NCBI GenBank assembly: GCA_036559195.1
Contig: DATBTN010000026.1
Location: 1 to 45,556 of the forward strand
Direction: 5' to 3'
Source: Candidatus Baltobacteraceae bacterium
Lineage (GTDB): Bacteria; Vulcanimicrobiota; Vulcanimicrobiia; Vulcanimicrobiales; Vulcanimicrobiaceae
Length of the DNA: 45,556 nt
How positions within the stretch are numbered: position 1 is the first letter of the stretch; the number at the start of each line of letters is the position of its first letter. Positions 16,729 to 25,036 of the stretch are shown here, in pieces. Both the position numbers and the translations under genes were made by a program. The notes beneath the pieces were generated by a model, which saw only the letters and a program-made list of their open reading frames with translations, made no database searches and was not told the DNA's origin.

Positions 16729-18251
16729 TCGGCCGCGCGCTCGGCGCGATCGCGTTCGCCGTCCATATGGCCACCATTTGGCGGTACGGATATTTCCGCG
16801 ACGAGCTCTATTTTATCGCGTGCAGCAAACATCTCGCCTGGAGCTACGTGGATCAGCCGCCGCTCGTTGCCTTCGCGGCGTGGCTCGCGTCGCCGCTCGG
16901 CTACGCGCTGCCCGCGCTGCGCCTACTTCCCGCGGTAGCCGCCGCCCTCACGGTTTGGCTCGCGTGCGCGATGACGCGCGAACTTGGCGGCGGACGATTT
17001 GCGCAATTGCTCGCGGGCATCTCGACGCTATTGCTCCCGGCCTACCTGCTGCTGGGCAACACGCTCACGACCACGTCGTTCGAGGGGTTCGCGTGGACGC
17101 TGCTCGTCTATCTGCTCCTGCGTCTCGCGCGCGGAGCGGACTCGCGACTCTGGCTTGGAGCCGGCGCCGCGGCGGCCTTCGGACTTTACGGCAAGTATTC
17201 GATGGCGTTGCTGCTGGTCGCCCTCGCGATCGGTATCGCGTGCACCCGCGAACGGCGCATCTTCACGACGTGGTGGTTTCCGGCCGGTTTGCTGCTCGGA
17301 GGCATCGCGATCGCACCGAGCGCCGCCTGGCAGTACGCGCACGGCTTTCCGCAGCTCGCCGTTCTGCACGGCGACTATCTCCATCGGCATGCGTTCGCAA
17401 GCGGCATGCAGTTGGAGTCACAGAACGTGGCGAGCAACGCCGTCGCCTTCGCAAGCGAACAGCTCCTCTATACCAATCCCATCGCGGTACCGATCTGGCT
17501 TGCAGGCGTCGCGGGGCTCGCGTTCTGGAAACCTCTGCGTTCGGCTCGATTCGTTGCGATCGCGTATGCGATATTGCTGCTGATCGCCGCGCTCACCGCG
17601 GCGAAAGGCTACTACATCATCGGAATCTACGCGTCGCTGCTCGCGGCCGGCTCGGTGGCCGTGGAACGCGCCGTGGCGGCTCGCCCCGCGCTGCGCGTCG
17701 CAGTCCTCGCCGCATTTGCGATCCTGACGCTGCCCTTCGTGCCGCTCTCGCTGCCCGTGCTTCCCATCGACACGTTCATCGCCTATTCGCGCGTCCTCGG
17801 GCTGACCGGTCGCGACGCCACGCCGCCGCATCTCATTCAACCCGTCTATGCCGAGGAGTTCGGCTGGGAAGAACTCACGAGGCGGGTGGCGGCAGTCTAT
17901 GCCGAGTTGCCGCCGAAGGTTCGCGCGCACACCGGCATCTTCGCAGATACGTATGCCGACGCGAGCGCGCTCAATCTGTACGGCGCGCGCTACGGCCTGC
18001 CGGCGGCGATTAGCGGTCAGAATACGTATTGGCTCTGGGGGACCGGCGGCTACGACGGTTCGTCGATGATCGCGGTCGGCGCGACGCAGCAAGCGCTGCT
18101 GCGCGGCGTGTTCCGTCGCGTCAAGCTCGTCACGACGTACGGCAATCCGTACAAATGGATCGTCGAAGGCCCGGCACCGATCTTTTACTGCAGCGATCCG
18201 ATCGCTCCGCTCGACGCGCTTTGGCCTCGGTTCAAGTGGTACGGGGCGTAG
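16725..18251 (+). CDS. Glycosyltransferase family 39-like membrane protein (ArnT/PMT type)
   Basis: The 508-residue protein is of the lipid-linked-sugar glycosyltransferase (GT-C) type. It has an N-terminal helix, then the first periplasmic loop YFRDELYFIACSKHL with the diagnostic Asp-Glu pair (D26, E27) and YVDQPPLVAFAAW. About ten more helices follow, and a soluble C-terminal domain (about 370-508, with YWLWGTGGYDGSSM and NPYKWIVEGPAPIFYCSD). These enzymes move sugars from polyprenyl phosphate to lipid, protein or glycan acceptors; the acceptor is unknown. It overlaps the upstream membrane protein gene by 4 nt. The downstream SDR gene converges on it. Confidence 0.85.
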   Translation: MIGRALGAIAFAVHMATIWRYGYFRDELYFIACSKHLAWSYVDQPPLVAFAAWLASPLGYALPALRLLPAVAAALTVWLACAMTRELGGGRFAQLLAGISTLLLPAYLLLGNTLTTTSFEGFAWTLLVYLLLRLARGADSRLWLGAGAAAAFGLYGKYSMALLLVALAIGIACTRERRIFTTWWFPAGLLLGGIAIAPSAAWQYAHGFPQLAVLHGDYLHRHAFASGMQLESQNVASNAVAFASEQLLYTNPIAVPIWLAGVAGLAFWKPLRSARFVAIAYAILLLIAALTAAKGYYIIGIYASLLAAGSVAVERAVAARPALRVAVLAAFAILTLPFVPLSLPVLPIDTFIAYSRVLGLTGRDATPPHLIQPVYAEEFGWEELTRRVAAVYAELPPKVRAHTGIFADTYADASALNLYGARYGLPAAISGQNTYWLWGTGGYDGSSMIAVGATQQALLRGVFRRVKLVTTYGNPYKWIVEGPAPIFYCSDPIAPLDALWPRFKWYGA

Positions 18252-18262
18252 CGAGTCGCGTT

Positions 18263-18994
18263 TTAGTCCGGCGCCGGCAGGATCGCCTCGCTGCCGTTGA
18301 CGCTTCCCGCGCAAAGATCGACGACCGCACGAGCGACTTCCTCCGGCGTGACGATGCGCCCGCCGGGATTGCTCGACGCGAGGCGTTCGCGCGCGGCGGC
18401 CGGCGTGCTCCCCGTCTTCGTCACGATCGTCTCGACGGCGCGCTGCATCATCTCGGTTTGGGTGTATCCGGGACAGATCGCGTTGACCGTGATCCCCGTT
18501 CCCGCGAACTCGGCCGCCAGCGCCCGCGTTAGCCCGACGACGCCGTGTTTGCTCGCGCAATACGCGGCGATGTACGGCGCGCCGAACAGACCGGCAATGC
18601 TCGCAACGTTGACGACGCGCCCCCAGTTCGCCGCTTGCATATCGGCGATCGCGGCCTGCGTTGCCAAAAACGTTCCCGTTAGGTTCGTCGCGATCGTGCG
18701 GTCCCAGAGCGAACGGCTGGTGCGTCCGAAGGACGCCGACTCCGCGATGCCGGCGTTATTGACGAGAATCGCGATCGGCCCGTTGACCGCTCGGCACGCC
18801 GCAAACGCTTCTGCAATCTCGGCCTCGACCGTGATATCGGCCCGCGCGCGATAGAACGAATCTTGCAGGCCAAGAACGCTGCGGCCGACGATGCTCACGC
18901 GCGCGCCTTCGGCGGCAAGCGCGTTCGCAACGGCGAGACCGATGCCGCGACCGCCCCCGGTCACGAGCGCGTGTTTACCTTCGATCGCGCTCAT
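18263..18994 (-). CDS. Short-chain dehydrogenase, probable 3-hydroxyacyl-CoA dehydrogenase
   Basis: The 243-residue SDR has the cofactor motif TGGGRGIG (about residues 12-19), NNAG, a catalytic Ser in NVASIAG and YCASK (Tyr and Lys of YxxxK), then [12 protein letters not shown]. Its start ATG overlaps the stop of the fused flavoprotein gene (ATGA), so the two are translationally coupled. In the A. evansii 2-aminobenzoate cluster a dehydrogenase of the beta-oxidation type accompanies the monooxygenase/reductase, and this gene fits that place. Sequence does not fix the substrate. The upstream extension to 19117 is inside the flavoprotein gene and is not used. Confidence 0.9.
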   Translation of the reverse strand: MSAIEGKHALVTGGGRGIGLAVANALAAEGARVSIVGRSVLGLQDSFYRARADITVEAEIAEAFAACRAVNGPIAILVNNAGIAESASFGRTSRSLWDRTIATNLTGTFLATQAAIADMQAANWGRVVNVASIAGLFGAPYIAAYCASKHGVVGLTRALAAEFAGTGITVNAICPGYTQTEMMQRAVETIVTKTGSTPAAARERLASSNPGGRIVTPEEVARAVVDLCAGSVNGSEAILPAPD

Positions 18995-21258
18995 ATCGCG
19001 GCGTTGATTTCGGCCGCCCGCGCGAGGTTTCGCTCGAGTTGCGATTTGCCCGGAAGATACTGCACGGGCCAGTCCATCGCGTGATATCCAAGCTGCGCGG
19101 CGGCGTGAAGCGTCCAATAGGGATCGGCAAGATGCGGTCGCCCGAGCGCGCAGAGGTCGGCGCGACCGGCGGCGACGATGCTGTTAACGTGGTCGGGCTC
19201 GTAGATATTGCCGACCGCCATCGTCGCGATGCCGACCTCGTTGCGAATGCGGTCGGCGTACGGCGTCTGCCACATGCGTCCGAAGACCGGTGCCGCATCG
19301 CGCGACGTCTGGCCCGTCGAGACGTCGATCAGATCGGCGCCTTCAGCCTTAAAGGCGCGCGCGATCTCGATCGCATCGTCGGCGTCGATGCCGCCGTCGA
19401 CCCAATCGGTCGCCGAGATCCGCACCGACATCGGCCGCTGCGCCGGCCAAACGGCGCGCATCGCGCGAAAGACTTCGAGCGGATAGCGCAGGCGGTTGGC
19501 GAGCGTTCCGCCATACTCGTCGGTACGGTGATTTTGCAGCGGCGTGATGAAACTCGAAAGCAGATAGCCGTGCGCGCAATGCAGTTCGACCATATCGAAC
19601 CCGGCCTCGATCGCCATGCGCGTCGCGCGTACGAACTGCTCGCGAATCTCGTCCATCTCCGCGCGCTCGAGTTCGCGGGGCGTTTGGTTCGCCGGCCCGT
19701 ACGGCACCGCCGAAGCGCTGACGACCGGCCAATTGCCCTCGGCGAGCGGCTCGTCCTGACCCTCCCACATCAGCTTGGTGGAACCCTTAGCGCCCGAGTG
19801 TCCGAGCTGTAAACAGATCTTCGCCGGCGTCCATTGGTGCACGTACGTCACGATCCGTTTCCAGCCGTCGACGTGCTCCGGAGCGTACATGCCCGTACAG
19901 CCCGGGGTGATCCGCCCCTCGGGTGAAACGCACGTCATCTCGGTATAGACCAGGCCCGCGCCGCCGGTTGCGCGACTACCGAGATGCACGAGGTGGAGGT
20001 CGTTGGGAATACCGTCGACCGCGCTGTACATATCCATGGGCGATACGACAACGCGGTTGCGGACTTCGAGGTCGCGCAAACGGAAGGCCGTAAGCATGGG
20101 CGGGACCGGGTCGGATCCCCGTGCCAGCCAGCGTTCGATCCGTTCGACGTACTCCTTATCGCGCGCGCGAAGGTTTTCGTGACTGATCCGCTGGCTGCGC
20201 GTGAGCAGGCTGTAGGCGAACTGCTCGGGGGGGAGCCCCGCGTACCGCTCCACGTTTTCAAACCACTCGGTCGAGTTACGCGCGGCGTTCTGCAGCCGCA
20301 GGACCTCGATGCGCCGCTCGGCCTCGTAGCGGGCAAGCGCCTCCGGCAGCGTCGGTTCCTCAAGGATGGCCCGCTGCAGCCCGATCGCGTCTTCGAGCGC
20401 GAGCTTGGTCCCCGAACCGACCGAGAAGTGCGCCGTGTGAGCCGCATCGCCGACGAGCACGACGTTTCCATCGACCCACGACTGGTTGCTCACGCGCGTG
20501 AAGTTCACCCAATCGCGGCCCTGCAGATGCGGGCTGTTCGCCATGAGCGCGTGGCCGTGCAGGTACTTCGCGAAGAGACGCTCGCAAAACGCAATCGTTT
20601 CCGCGGTGCCGGCGCGATCTAGACCGTGCGCGAGCCAGGTTTCTTCGCGGCACTCCACGATGAACGTGCACGTCTGCGCGTCGAAACGGTAGGCGTGCAC
20701 GGCGAACCAGCCGTGTTCGGTTCGTTCGAAAATAAACGTGAACGCGTCGAGCGGCAGCGTCGTTCCGAGCCAAACGAAGCGGCACTTGCGCCGATCCAGG
20801 TCGGGCCCGAACGCCCGCGCGCGCTGCGATCGGATTCGACTGTTGATTCCGTCGGAGGCGACGATCACGTCGGCGTCGCCGTACGCGGCCAGATCCTCGA
20901 CGTCGCGCTCGAACTCCAGCTCCACGCCCACCGCTTCGGCGCGCCGCTGAAGGATGTTCAGCAGCCGTTTGCGGGCGATTCCGCTAAAGCCGTGGCCGCC
21001 GGAGCGCATGCGGTTGCCTTTGAAGAATATCTCGATATCGTCCCAATGCGCGAAGCTCGCCACGATCTCGTCGTGCGTGACCCGATCGGCCGCCCGCAGA
21101 TTACCGAGCGTTTGATCCGAAAAGACGACGCCCCAACCAAACGTGTCGTACGGCCGGTTGCGCTCGACGACGCGAATCTGCGTATCGGGGCGCGCGCCTT
21201 TCATTAGCAGCGCGAAGTACAGGCCGGCGGGGCCGCCCCCGATACAAACGATCTTCAC
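18991..21258 (-). CDS. Fused FAD monooxygenase / old yellow enzyme (2-aminobenzoyl-CoA monooxygenase/reductase type)
   Basis: The 755-residue protein joins two flavoproteins. Residues about 1-370 form an FAD aromatic hydroxylase: [15 protein letters not shown] binds FAD, and [20 protein letters not shown] is the second FAD motif. Residues about 385-755 form an old yellow enzyme domain: [47 protein letters not shown]. This architecture is that of A. evansii 2-aminobenzoyl-CoA monooxygenase/reductase, which hydroxylates and then reduces the ring, and of proteins annotated as salicylyl-CoA 5-hydroxylase/oxidoreductase. It lies 10 nt after the O-methyltransferase and is coupled to the SDR. Anthranilate is favoured because CoA ligase, beta-oxidation and RidA genes are nearby. 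Confidence 0.92.
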   Translation of the reverse strand: MKIVCIGGGPAGLYFALLMKGARPDTQIRVVERNRPYDTFGWGVVFSDQTLGNLRAADRVTHDEIVASFAHWDDIEIFFKGNRMRSGGHGFSGIARKRLLNILQRRAEAVGVELEFERDVEDLAAYGDADVIVASDGINSRIRSQRARAFGPDLDRRKCRFVWLGTTLPLDAFTFIFERTEHGWFAVHAYRFDAQTCTFIVECREETWLAHGLDRAGTAETIAFCERLFAKYLHGHALMANSPHLQGRDWVNFTRVSNQSWVDGNVVLVGDAAHTAHFSVGSGTKLALEDAIGLQRAILEEPTLPEALARYEAERRIEVLRLQNAARNSTEWFENVERYAGLPPEQFAYSLLTRSQRISHENLRARDKEYVERIERWLARGSDPVPPMLTAFRLRDLEVRNRVVVSPMDMYSAVDGIPNDLHLVHLGSRATGGAGLVYTEMTCVSPEGRITPGCTGMYAPEHVDGWKRIVTYVHQWTPAKICLQLGHSGAKGSTKLMWEGQDEPLAEGNWPVVSASAVPYGPANQTPRELERAEMDEIREQFVRATRMAIEAGFDMVELHCAHGYLLSSFITPLQNHRTDEYGGTLANRLRYPLEVFRAMRAVWPAQRPMSVRISATDWVDGGIDADDAIEIARAFKAEGADLIDVSTGQTSRDAAPVFGRMWQTPYADRIRNEVGIATMAVGNIYEPDHVNSIVAAGRADLCALGRPHLADPYWTLHAAAQLGYHAMDWPVQYLPGKSQLERNLARAAEINAAI

Positions 21259-21268
21259 GGTGCGCGGC

Positions 21269-21931
21269 CTAGCGTTTGCGAGCCACGGTCAATCCGTCGC
21301 CGATCGGCAGCATGCTCGCATCGACGCGTTCGTCGCGACCGATCTTCGCGTTGAGCGCCTGGAGCGCGAGCGAATCCGCATCGTCGGGCGACGGATGCGC
21401 GACCTCGCCGCCCCAAAATACGTTATCGATCGCGATGAGACCGTTGGGATGAAGCAGCGCTAGGGCTCGCTCGTAATACGCATCGTAGCCGACCTTGTCC
21501 GCATCGATATAGCAGAAGTGAAAACTCTCGGCGTCGCCGTCGGCGAGCAGACGGTCCAACGTGTGGACGGCCGGAGCCAGACGCAAGTCGATCTTCGCCG
21601 CAACGCCGGCGCGCTCCCAATAGGGTTTGGCAATCGACGTATACTCTTCGCTGACGTCGCAGGCGACCAGATGGCCGTCCTCCGGCAGCGCCAACGCCAT
21701 GCCCAGCGCACTGTAGCCGGTAAAGACGCCGACTTCCAAAACGCGCTTCGCACCGGTGAGGCGGATGAGCATCTGCATGAACTGCACTTGATCGGGGCTG
21801 CTCTGCATGTTCGCGTTCGGCAGCAGCGCGGTCGCGCCGCGCAACTCGCGCTGCACCGGCAGTTCGCGCAGCGAAACGTCGAGTACGTACTGGTAAAACT
21901 CCGGGGGCAACCCAAAGGCCGTCCGACTCAT
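21269..21931 (-). CDS. SAM-dependent O-methyltransferase, caffeoyl-CoA type
   Basis: The 220-residue class I methyltransferase has SAM motif [18 protein letters not shown], an acidic post-I strand (VACDVSEE), and the metal/substrate motif [18 protein letters not shown], followed by [12 protein letters not shown]. These mark the cation-dependent catechol/caffeoyl-CoA O-methyltransferase family. It is the first gene of the transcription unit O-methyltransferase, fused flavoprotein, SDR. A catecholic or hydroxylated aromatic substrate is likely by family, but the true substrate is unknown. The start ATG at 21929-21931 has a GAGGA 9 bases upstream. The 60-nt gap to the divergent DUF3311 gene must hold both promoters. 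Confidence 0.88.
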   Translation of the reverse strand: MSRTAFGLPPEFYQYVLDVSLRELPVQRELRGATALLPNANMQSSPDQVQFMQMLIRLTGAKRVLEVGVFTGYSALGMALALPEDGHLVACDVSEEYTSIAKPYWERAGVAAKIDLRLAPAVHTLDRLLADGDAESFHFCYIDADKVGYDAYYERALALLHPNGLIAIDNVFWGGEVAHPSPDDADSLALQALNAKIGRDERVDASMLPIGDGLTVARKR

Positions 21932-21991
21932 TGCTGTGCATCCTCGAGAAGCGCGTAGGGGTTCATGACCTGCCTATACTAGTTAACGGGG

Positions 21992-22198
21992 ATGATTCCA
22001 TTGCGTCCTTCAGCCAAGGCCGCGCGGATCGCGCTGGCGGTTGTCCCGGCGATCATGCTGACGCTCGCGGTTCCGTTTGCGAACCGCGTGGAACCGCGCA
22101 TCGCGGGCGTCCCGTTCTTGCTTGCCTGGATCACGTTTTGGGTCGCGATCACGCCGCTCTTCCTCTTCACGATCTACCGGCTGGAGGGACGCCGTTGA
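21992..22198 (+). CDS. DUF3311 small membrane protein, second copy
   Basis: The 68-residue protein has two hydrophobic helices (about 12-28 and 40-60): LAVVPAIMLTLAVPFANRVE, then VPFLLAWITFWVAITPLFLF. It is the partner of the downstream symporter: its stop TGA overlaps the TTG start of that gene. It is divergent from the O-methyltransferase/flavoprotein/SDR unit, so the transporter and the aromatic-oxidation genes may share a regulatory gap. Sequence identity with the copy at 8871-9065 is low. Confidence 0.85.
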   Translation: MIPLRPSAKAARIALAVVPAIMLTLAVPFANRVEPRIAGVPFLLAWITFWVAITPLFLFTIYRLEGRR

Positions 22199-23637
22199 GC
22201 CCGCCGGGCCAGGCGCTTACGATCGTCGCCGCGATCGTGCTCGGCACGATCGTTTTCGCACTTTTCAGCGTGCGGCGGATCAAGATGGATCCGCAGCAGT
22301 ATCTGGTCGGCGGCCGCTCCTTCGGATCGCTGTTTTTGTGGATACTGCTCGCCGGCGAAGTCTACACCAGTTTCACGTTCCTCGGCGCGGCCGGCTGGGC
22401 GTACGGCCGGGGCGCCCCAGCGTTTTACATTCTGGCGTACGGCACGATCGGTTACACGATCGGCTACTTCTTTTTGCCGGCGGTTTGGAAGATCGGCAAA
22501 GATCGCGGACTGCTGACCTTCCCCGACTTCTTTCTCGATCGCTACGGCAGTAAGCCGTTAGCCATCGGCATCGCGATCCTGCAATTCTTCCTGGTGGTGC
22601 CGTACGTAACGCTCCAGCTTTCGGGCCTGCAAACGCTGCTCTCGATCGCCGGCTACGGCCGCTACAACGCGACGGTCGCCGTCGGCTGCTCGTTCATCTT
22701 GATCGCGCTCTTCGTCTTTACCGCCGGCCTGCGCGGTACCGCTTGGGCGAGCATCGTGAAAGATGCGTTCGTACTCGGCGCGGTGATCTTCGCCGGTATC
22801 TTCTTACCGATCCACTTTTTCGGCTCGCCGGCAGCGATGTTCGACAAAGTCCTTGCGGCCCAACCGCATTGGTTCACGCTCGCGCCCGGGGCGTCGAATC
22901 AGGGCGTCGTGTGGTACATCTCCACGGTACTGCTCACGAGCATCGGCTTCTACATGGGCCCGCATACGATCAACGCCGTCTTTTCGGCCAAAGACGGCGA
23001 CGCACTGCGGCGCAACGCCATCTTCTTGCCGCTCTATCAACTCGTGCTGCTGCTGGTCTTCTTCGCCGGCTTCTCCGCACTCGTACTCGTACCCGGCCTC
23101 AAGAACGTCGATCAATCGTTCATGATCGTCGTGCAGCGCTACTATCCCGCATGGGTACTCGGCCTCGTCGCGGGAGCCGGCTGTTTAGCGGCGTTATTAC
23201 CCGCGTCGGCGCTCTTACTCGGAGCCGCCGGCGTCTTCGCCAAGAACGTCCTCGGCGACGGATTGAACGTCGCGACGAGCGACGCCGCCCGCACCCTGGC
23301 AACGCGCATCATGGTCATCGTCATCGCCGCCATGTCGCTGATCTTCTGGATCTTCTACAACCAAACGCTCGTGCAGCTTTTGCTCTACTACTACAACGGC
23401 GTAACGCAATTCATGCCCGGGTTCGTCTTCGCCCTTATCTGGCGCCGCGCAAACGCCTGGGCGGTCGGCTCGGGAATCGTCGCGGGCGAAATCGTCGTCG
23501 CCTATCTCGTTGCGAACCCCGCGATTCCGACCTGGGGTATCAACCCGGGCTTCTTCGCCTTGGCGGTAAATGTGGCGGTTTGTGTGGGGGTGGCTCTGCT
23601 GCGGCCTCGGGTTAGGGTCTTGCCAACGCCCGTTTAG
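22195..23637 (+). CDS. Sodium:solute symporter (SSS family), second copy
   Basis: The 480-residue, about 13-helix symporter has family segments MDPQQYLVGGRSFGSLFLWI, GEVYTSFTFLGAAGWAYGRG, TAGLRGTAWASIVKDAFVLG and GPHTINAVFSAKDGDALRR. The start is TTG 22195, chosen because GGAGGG lies six bases upstream and the codon overlaps the stop of DUF3311. A further upstream reading to 21931 would be non-coding. With DUF3311 it forms an MctP-type uptake pair, plausibly for an organic or aromatic acid. Its last codons and the stop TAG lie inside the left arm of the structured repeat at 23628-23776. Confidence 0.9.
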   Translation: MSPPGQALTIVAAIVLGTIVFALFSVRRIKMDPQQYLVGGRSFGSLFLWILLAGEVYTSFTFLGAAGWAYGRGAPAFYILAYGTIGYTIGYFFLPAVWKIGKDRGLLTFPDFFLDRYGSKPLAIGIAILQFFLVVPYVTLQLSGLQTLLSIAGYGRYNATVAVGCSFILIALFVFTAGLRGTAWASIVKDAFVLGAVIFAGIFLPIHFFGSPAAMFDKVLAAQPHWFTLAPGASNQGVVWYISTVLLTSIGFYMGPHTINAVFSAKDGDALRRNAIFLPLYQLVLLLVFFAGFSALVLVPGLKNVDQSFMIVVQRYYPAWVLGLVAGAGCLAALLPASALLLGAAGVFAKNVLGDGLNVATSDAARTLATRIMVIVIAAMSLIFWIFYNQTLVQLLLYYYNGVTQFMPGFVFALIWRRANAWAVGSGIVAGEIVVAYLVANPAIPTWGINPGFFALAVNVAVCVGVALLRPRVRVLPTPV

Positions 23638-23776
23638 CGGTGCGGGGGCGTTGCGGCGGGACGCCCACTTTTTCGCATCCTGCGAAAAAGCTGCTCGCTG
23701 AGTCGTCGCTCCCGCCATCCTGGCTCCGCTCCGACCTCAGACGCCCGCCGCAACACCCCCGCACCGCTAAACGGGC
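23628..23776 (+). repeat. Structured 3' element, copy 1 (large palindrome with 95-nt core)
   Basis: Arms 23628-23660 and 23744-23776 are 33 bases each and complementary with a single mismatch. Inside, the core 23655-23749 contains a perfect 10-bp hairpin, CTTTTTCGCA (23668-23677), loop TCC, TGCGAAAAAG (23681-23690), and a second stem CTGAG (23698-23702) with CTCAG (23736-23740). The core is 95 bases and differs from copy 2 (read on the opposite strand) at only five positions. The left arm includes the stop codon of the symporter gene. There is no T-tract after the structure, so it is not a standard intrinsic terminator. Confidence 0.9.
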
Positions 23777-23789
23777 TCGGTATGAATTG

Positions 23790-23816
23790 AAAATCGGCTC
23801 TTGCGAGAGCGATTTT
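23790..23816. other. Perfect-stem hairpin in the AT-rich spacer
   Basis: AAAATCGGCTCT, loop TGCG, AGAGCGATTTT: an 11-bp stem with a single bulged G. It lies just after copy 1 of the structured repeat, at the border of an AT-rich stretch (about 23781-23880). The role is unknown. The 207 nt between the two repeat copies contain no convincing gene. Confidence 0.65.
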
Positions 23817-23983
23817 GGAATTTGCTATGGTGGGTTTGGGTAATGGGGTTTTTGGCGAATCGCAATTTTATTTTTTTTATGTTGGTTGGCGGGCCGCCGA
23901 TCGTCGTGTGTGCGCGGGGAAAGAGGGACTGATGCGCGTGTTTCATCGCGCGCACGCGACGCGTGCCTTGGCTGGAACTCGCT

Positions 23984-24134
23984 GGCGCGTTTGGTGGCGT
24001 AGCGCTGGTTCGGCGGGCGTCTGAGGTCGGAGCGGAGCCAGGATGGCGAGAGCGACGACTCAGCGAGTAGCTTTTTCGCACGATGCGAAAAAGCGGACGT
24101 CCCGCCAAACCAACGCTACGCCGCCAAACGCGCC
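23984..24134 (-). repeat. Structured 3' element, copy 2 (inverted)
   Basis: This is an inverted copy of the element at 23628-23776. The core 24012-24106 has the same length and 90 of 95 identical bases. Its hairpin is GCTTTTTCGCA (24070-24080), loop CGA, TGCGAAAAAGC (24084-24094). Its arms (23984-24017 and 24101-24134) differ in sequence from those of copy 1, yet are complementary to each other at 31 of 34 positions. The element ends 7 bases from the stop codon of the zinc-ribbon gene (24142, minus strand). So it lies at a gene's 3' end in the same sense orientation as copy 1. Confidence 0.9.
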
Positions 24135-24141
24135 GGCCAGC

Positions 24142-24453
24142 TCACCGCGAACCAGGCCGAGTAGCGAAGCAATCCCGACAATACACCGGCTTATCGCCGC
24201 GGGGTTGGAACGGAACCTCCGCCACGCCCCCGCACTGGCTACACGTCGCCTGGAACATCTCGCGCGTGCGGGCACCGCCGCCGCCCGCTCCTCCGCCGCT
24301 CTGCGAGCGCATCGCTTTGCGCGCTTGGCGGCAGTCGGGACAGCGGTTGGGTTTGTTCGCAAAGCCTTTGGTTGCGTAGAATTCTTGCTCCCCGGCGGTA
24401 AAGGCAAATTCGCGGCCGCAATCCACGCAGTTCAACATTTCATCGACGTACAC
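24142..24453 (-). CDS. Double zinc-ribbon protein
   Basis: The 103-residue protein has four CxxC knuckles: CVDCG and CPDCRQAR forming one ribbon (about residues 9-42), and CSQCGG and CRDCF forming a second (about 71-97). A Gly-rich linker (GGGAGGGGA) joins them. The first ribbon contains EFAFTAGEQEFYATKGF, a pattern common in small bacterial zinc-ribbon proteins of unknown function. The start is GTG 24453, preceded by AAGGAG at a 9-base distance. Nucleic-acid or protein binding is likely by fold; no specific role can be stated. It converges on the symporter gene across the structured-repeat region. Confidence 0.85.
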   Translation of the reverse strand: MYVDEMLNCVDCGREFAFTAGEQEFYATKGFANKPNRCPDCRQARKAMRSQSGGGAGGGGARTREMFQATCSQCGGVAEVPFQPRGDKPVYCRDCFATRPGSR

Positions 24454-24501
24454 TAAACCAGACTCCTTAACATACCAACGGTTGGTGAGATAGCGAGGGT
24501 G

Positions 24502-24942
24502 TTATCGTGCGACCCGTTTACCGCGCAATGCCGCGCCGAACGCTTCTTCAAAGAAAAAGAGCGGGCCGATCAAGAGGTAGGTGAGGTTAGTCAAAAACTT
24601 CGGCTTGTTTCCTTCGAAGCGATGACCGACGAGTTGGAACGCCCATCCGGCGATAAACGCCGTCAGGCAGAGTTCCCATCGCAACGGCAGATAGAGCGCG
24701 ATCGCATAAAGCGCGCCAAAGACCACCGTAGAAATGAGGGCGCCGCGCGCGTCGAGCGCGAGGTAGTAGAGTAAGACTCCGGCCGCGGCGACGATCGCCA
24801 GATCGATGGGGCCGAGCCGCACGAGCGAGAGCAGACCGAGAATTCCCAGGACGATGAGCGGAATTCCGACCGCGTGACACGCTCGATTCCGGCTATCTCG
24901 ATGATAGCCGGCGTACTCTGAAAATAGCGTGGCTTTGGTCAC
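24502..24942 (-). CDS. Mpo1-like (DUF962) membrane protein
   Basis: The 146-residue protein has the family motifs YHRDSRNRACHAVGIP near residues 13-28 and VGHRFEGNKP near the C-terminus, with about four membrane helices between. In yeast the family member Mpo1 is an iron-dependent dioxygenase in phytosphingosine alpha-oxidation, using conserved histidines that are also present here (H14, H23 and the H of GHRFEG). A lipid-oxidation role in this bacterium is inference. The start is GTG 24942 with GGGGAG upstream. It is divergent from the amidohydrolase gene. Confidence 0.85.
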   Translation of the reverse strand: MTKATLFSEYAGYHRDSRNRACHAVGIPLIVLGILGLLSLVRLGPIDLAIVAAAGVLLYYLALDARGALISTVVFGALYAIALYLPLRWELCLTAFIAGWAFQLVGHRFEGNKPKFLTNLTYLLIGPLFFFEEAFGAALRGKRVAR

Positions 24943-25036
24943 TCTGCACTCCCCGGATCGTGCCTGCTATTGCGCCTCATCCGACAAAAGTACCTGCTTC
25001 GGGAGCGCTCGCCGCTCGCGCGTCGAAGGGGCGACT

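Noticed and set aside
21952-21980. A TATACT hexamer in the gap between the O-methyltransferase and DUF3311 genes as a plus-strand promoter
   Set aside because: The -10-like hexamer is good (21975-21980), but the expected -35 position shows no match, so I do not list it as a promoter.
23215-23718. Open frames through both structured repeats that start alike (MAGATTQRAAFS and, at 24043 plus strand, MARATTQRVAFS)
   Set aside because: They are translations of the same repeat DNA in antisense, overlap a real gene and do not show protein-level conservation beyond the repeat.
23843-23932. A 29-residue open frame in the AT-rich spacer (starts MGFLANRNFIFF)
   Set aside because: It has no convincing SD sequence and lies between structured repeats. 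I treat it as chance, though it could be reconsidered if it is conserved.
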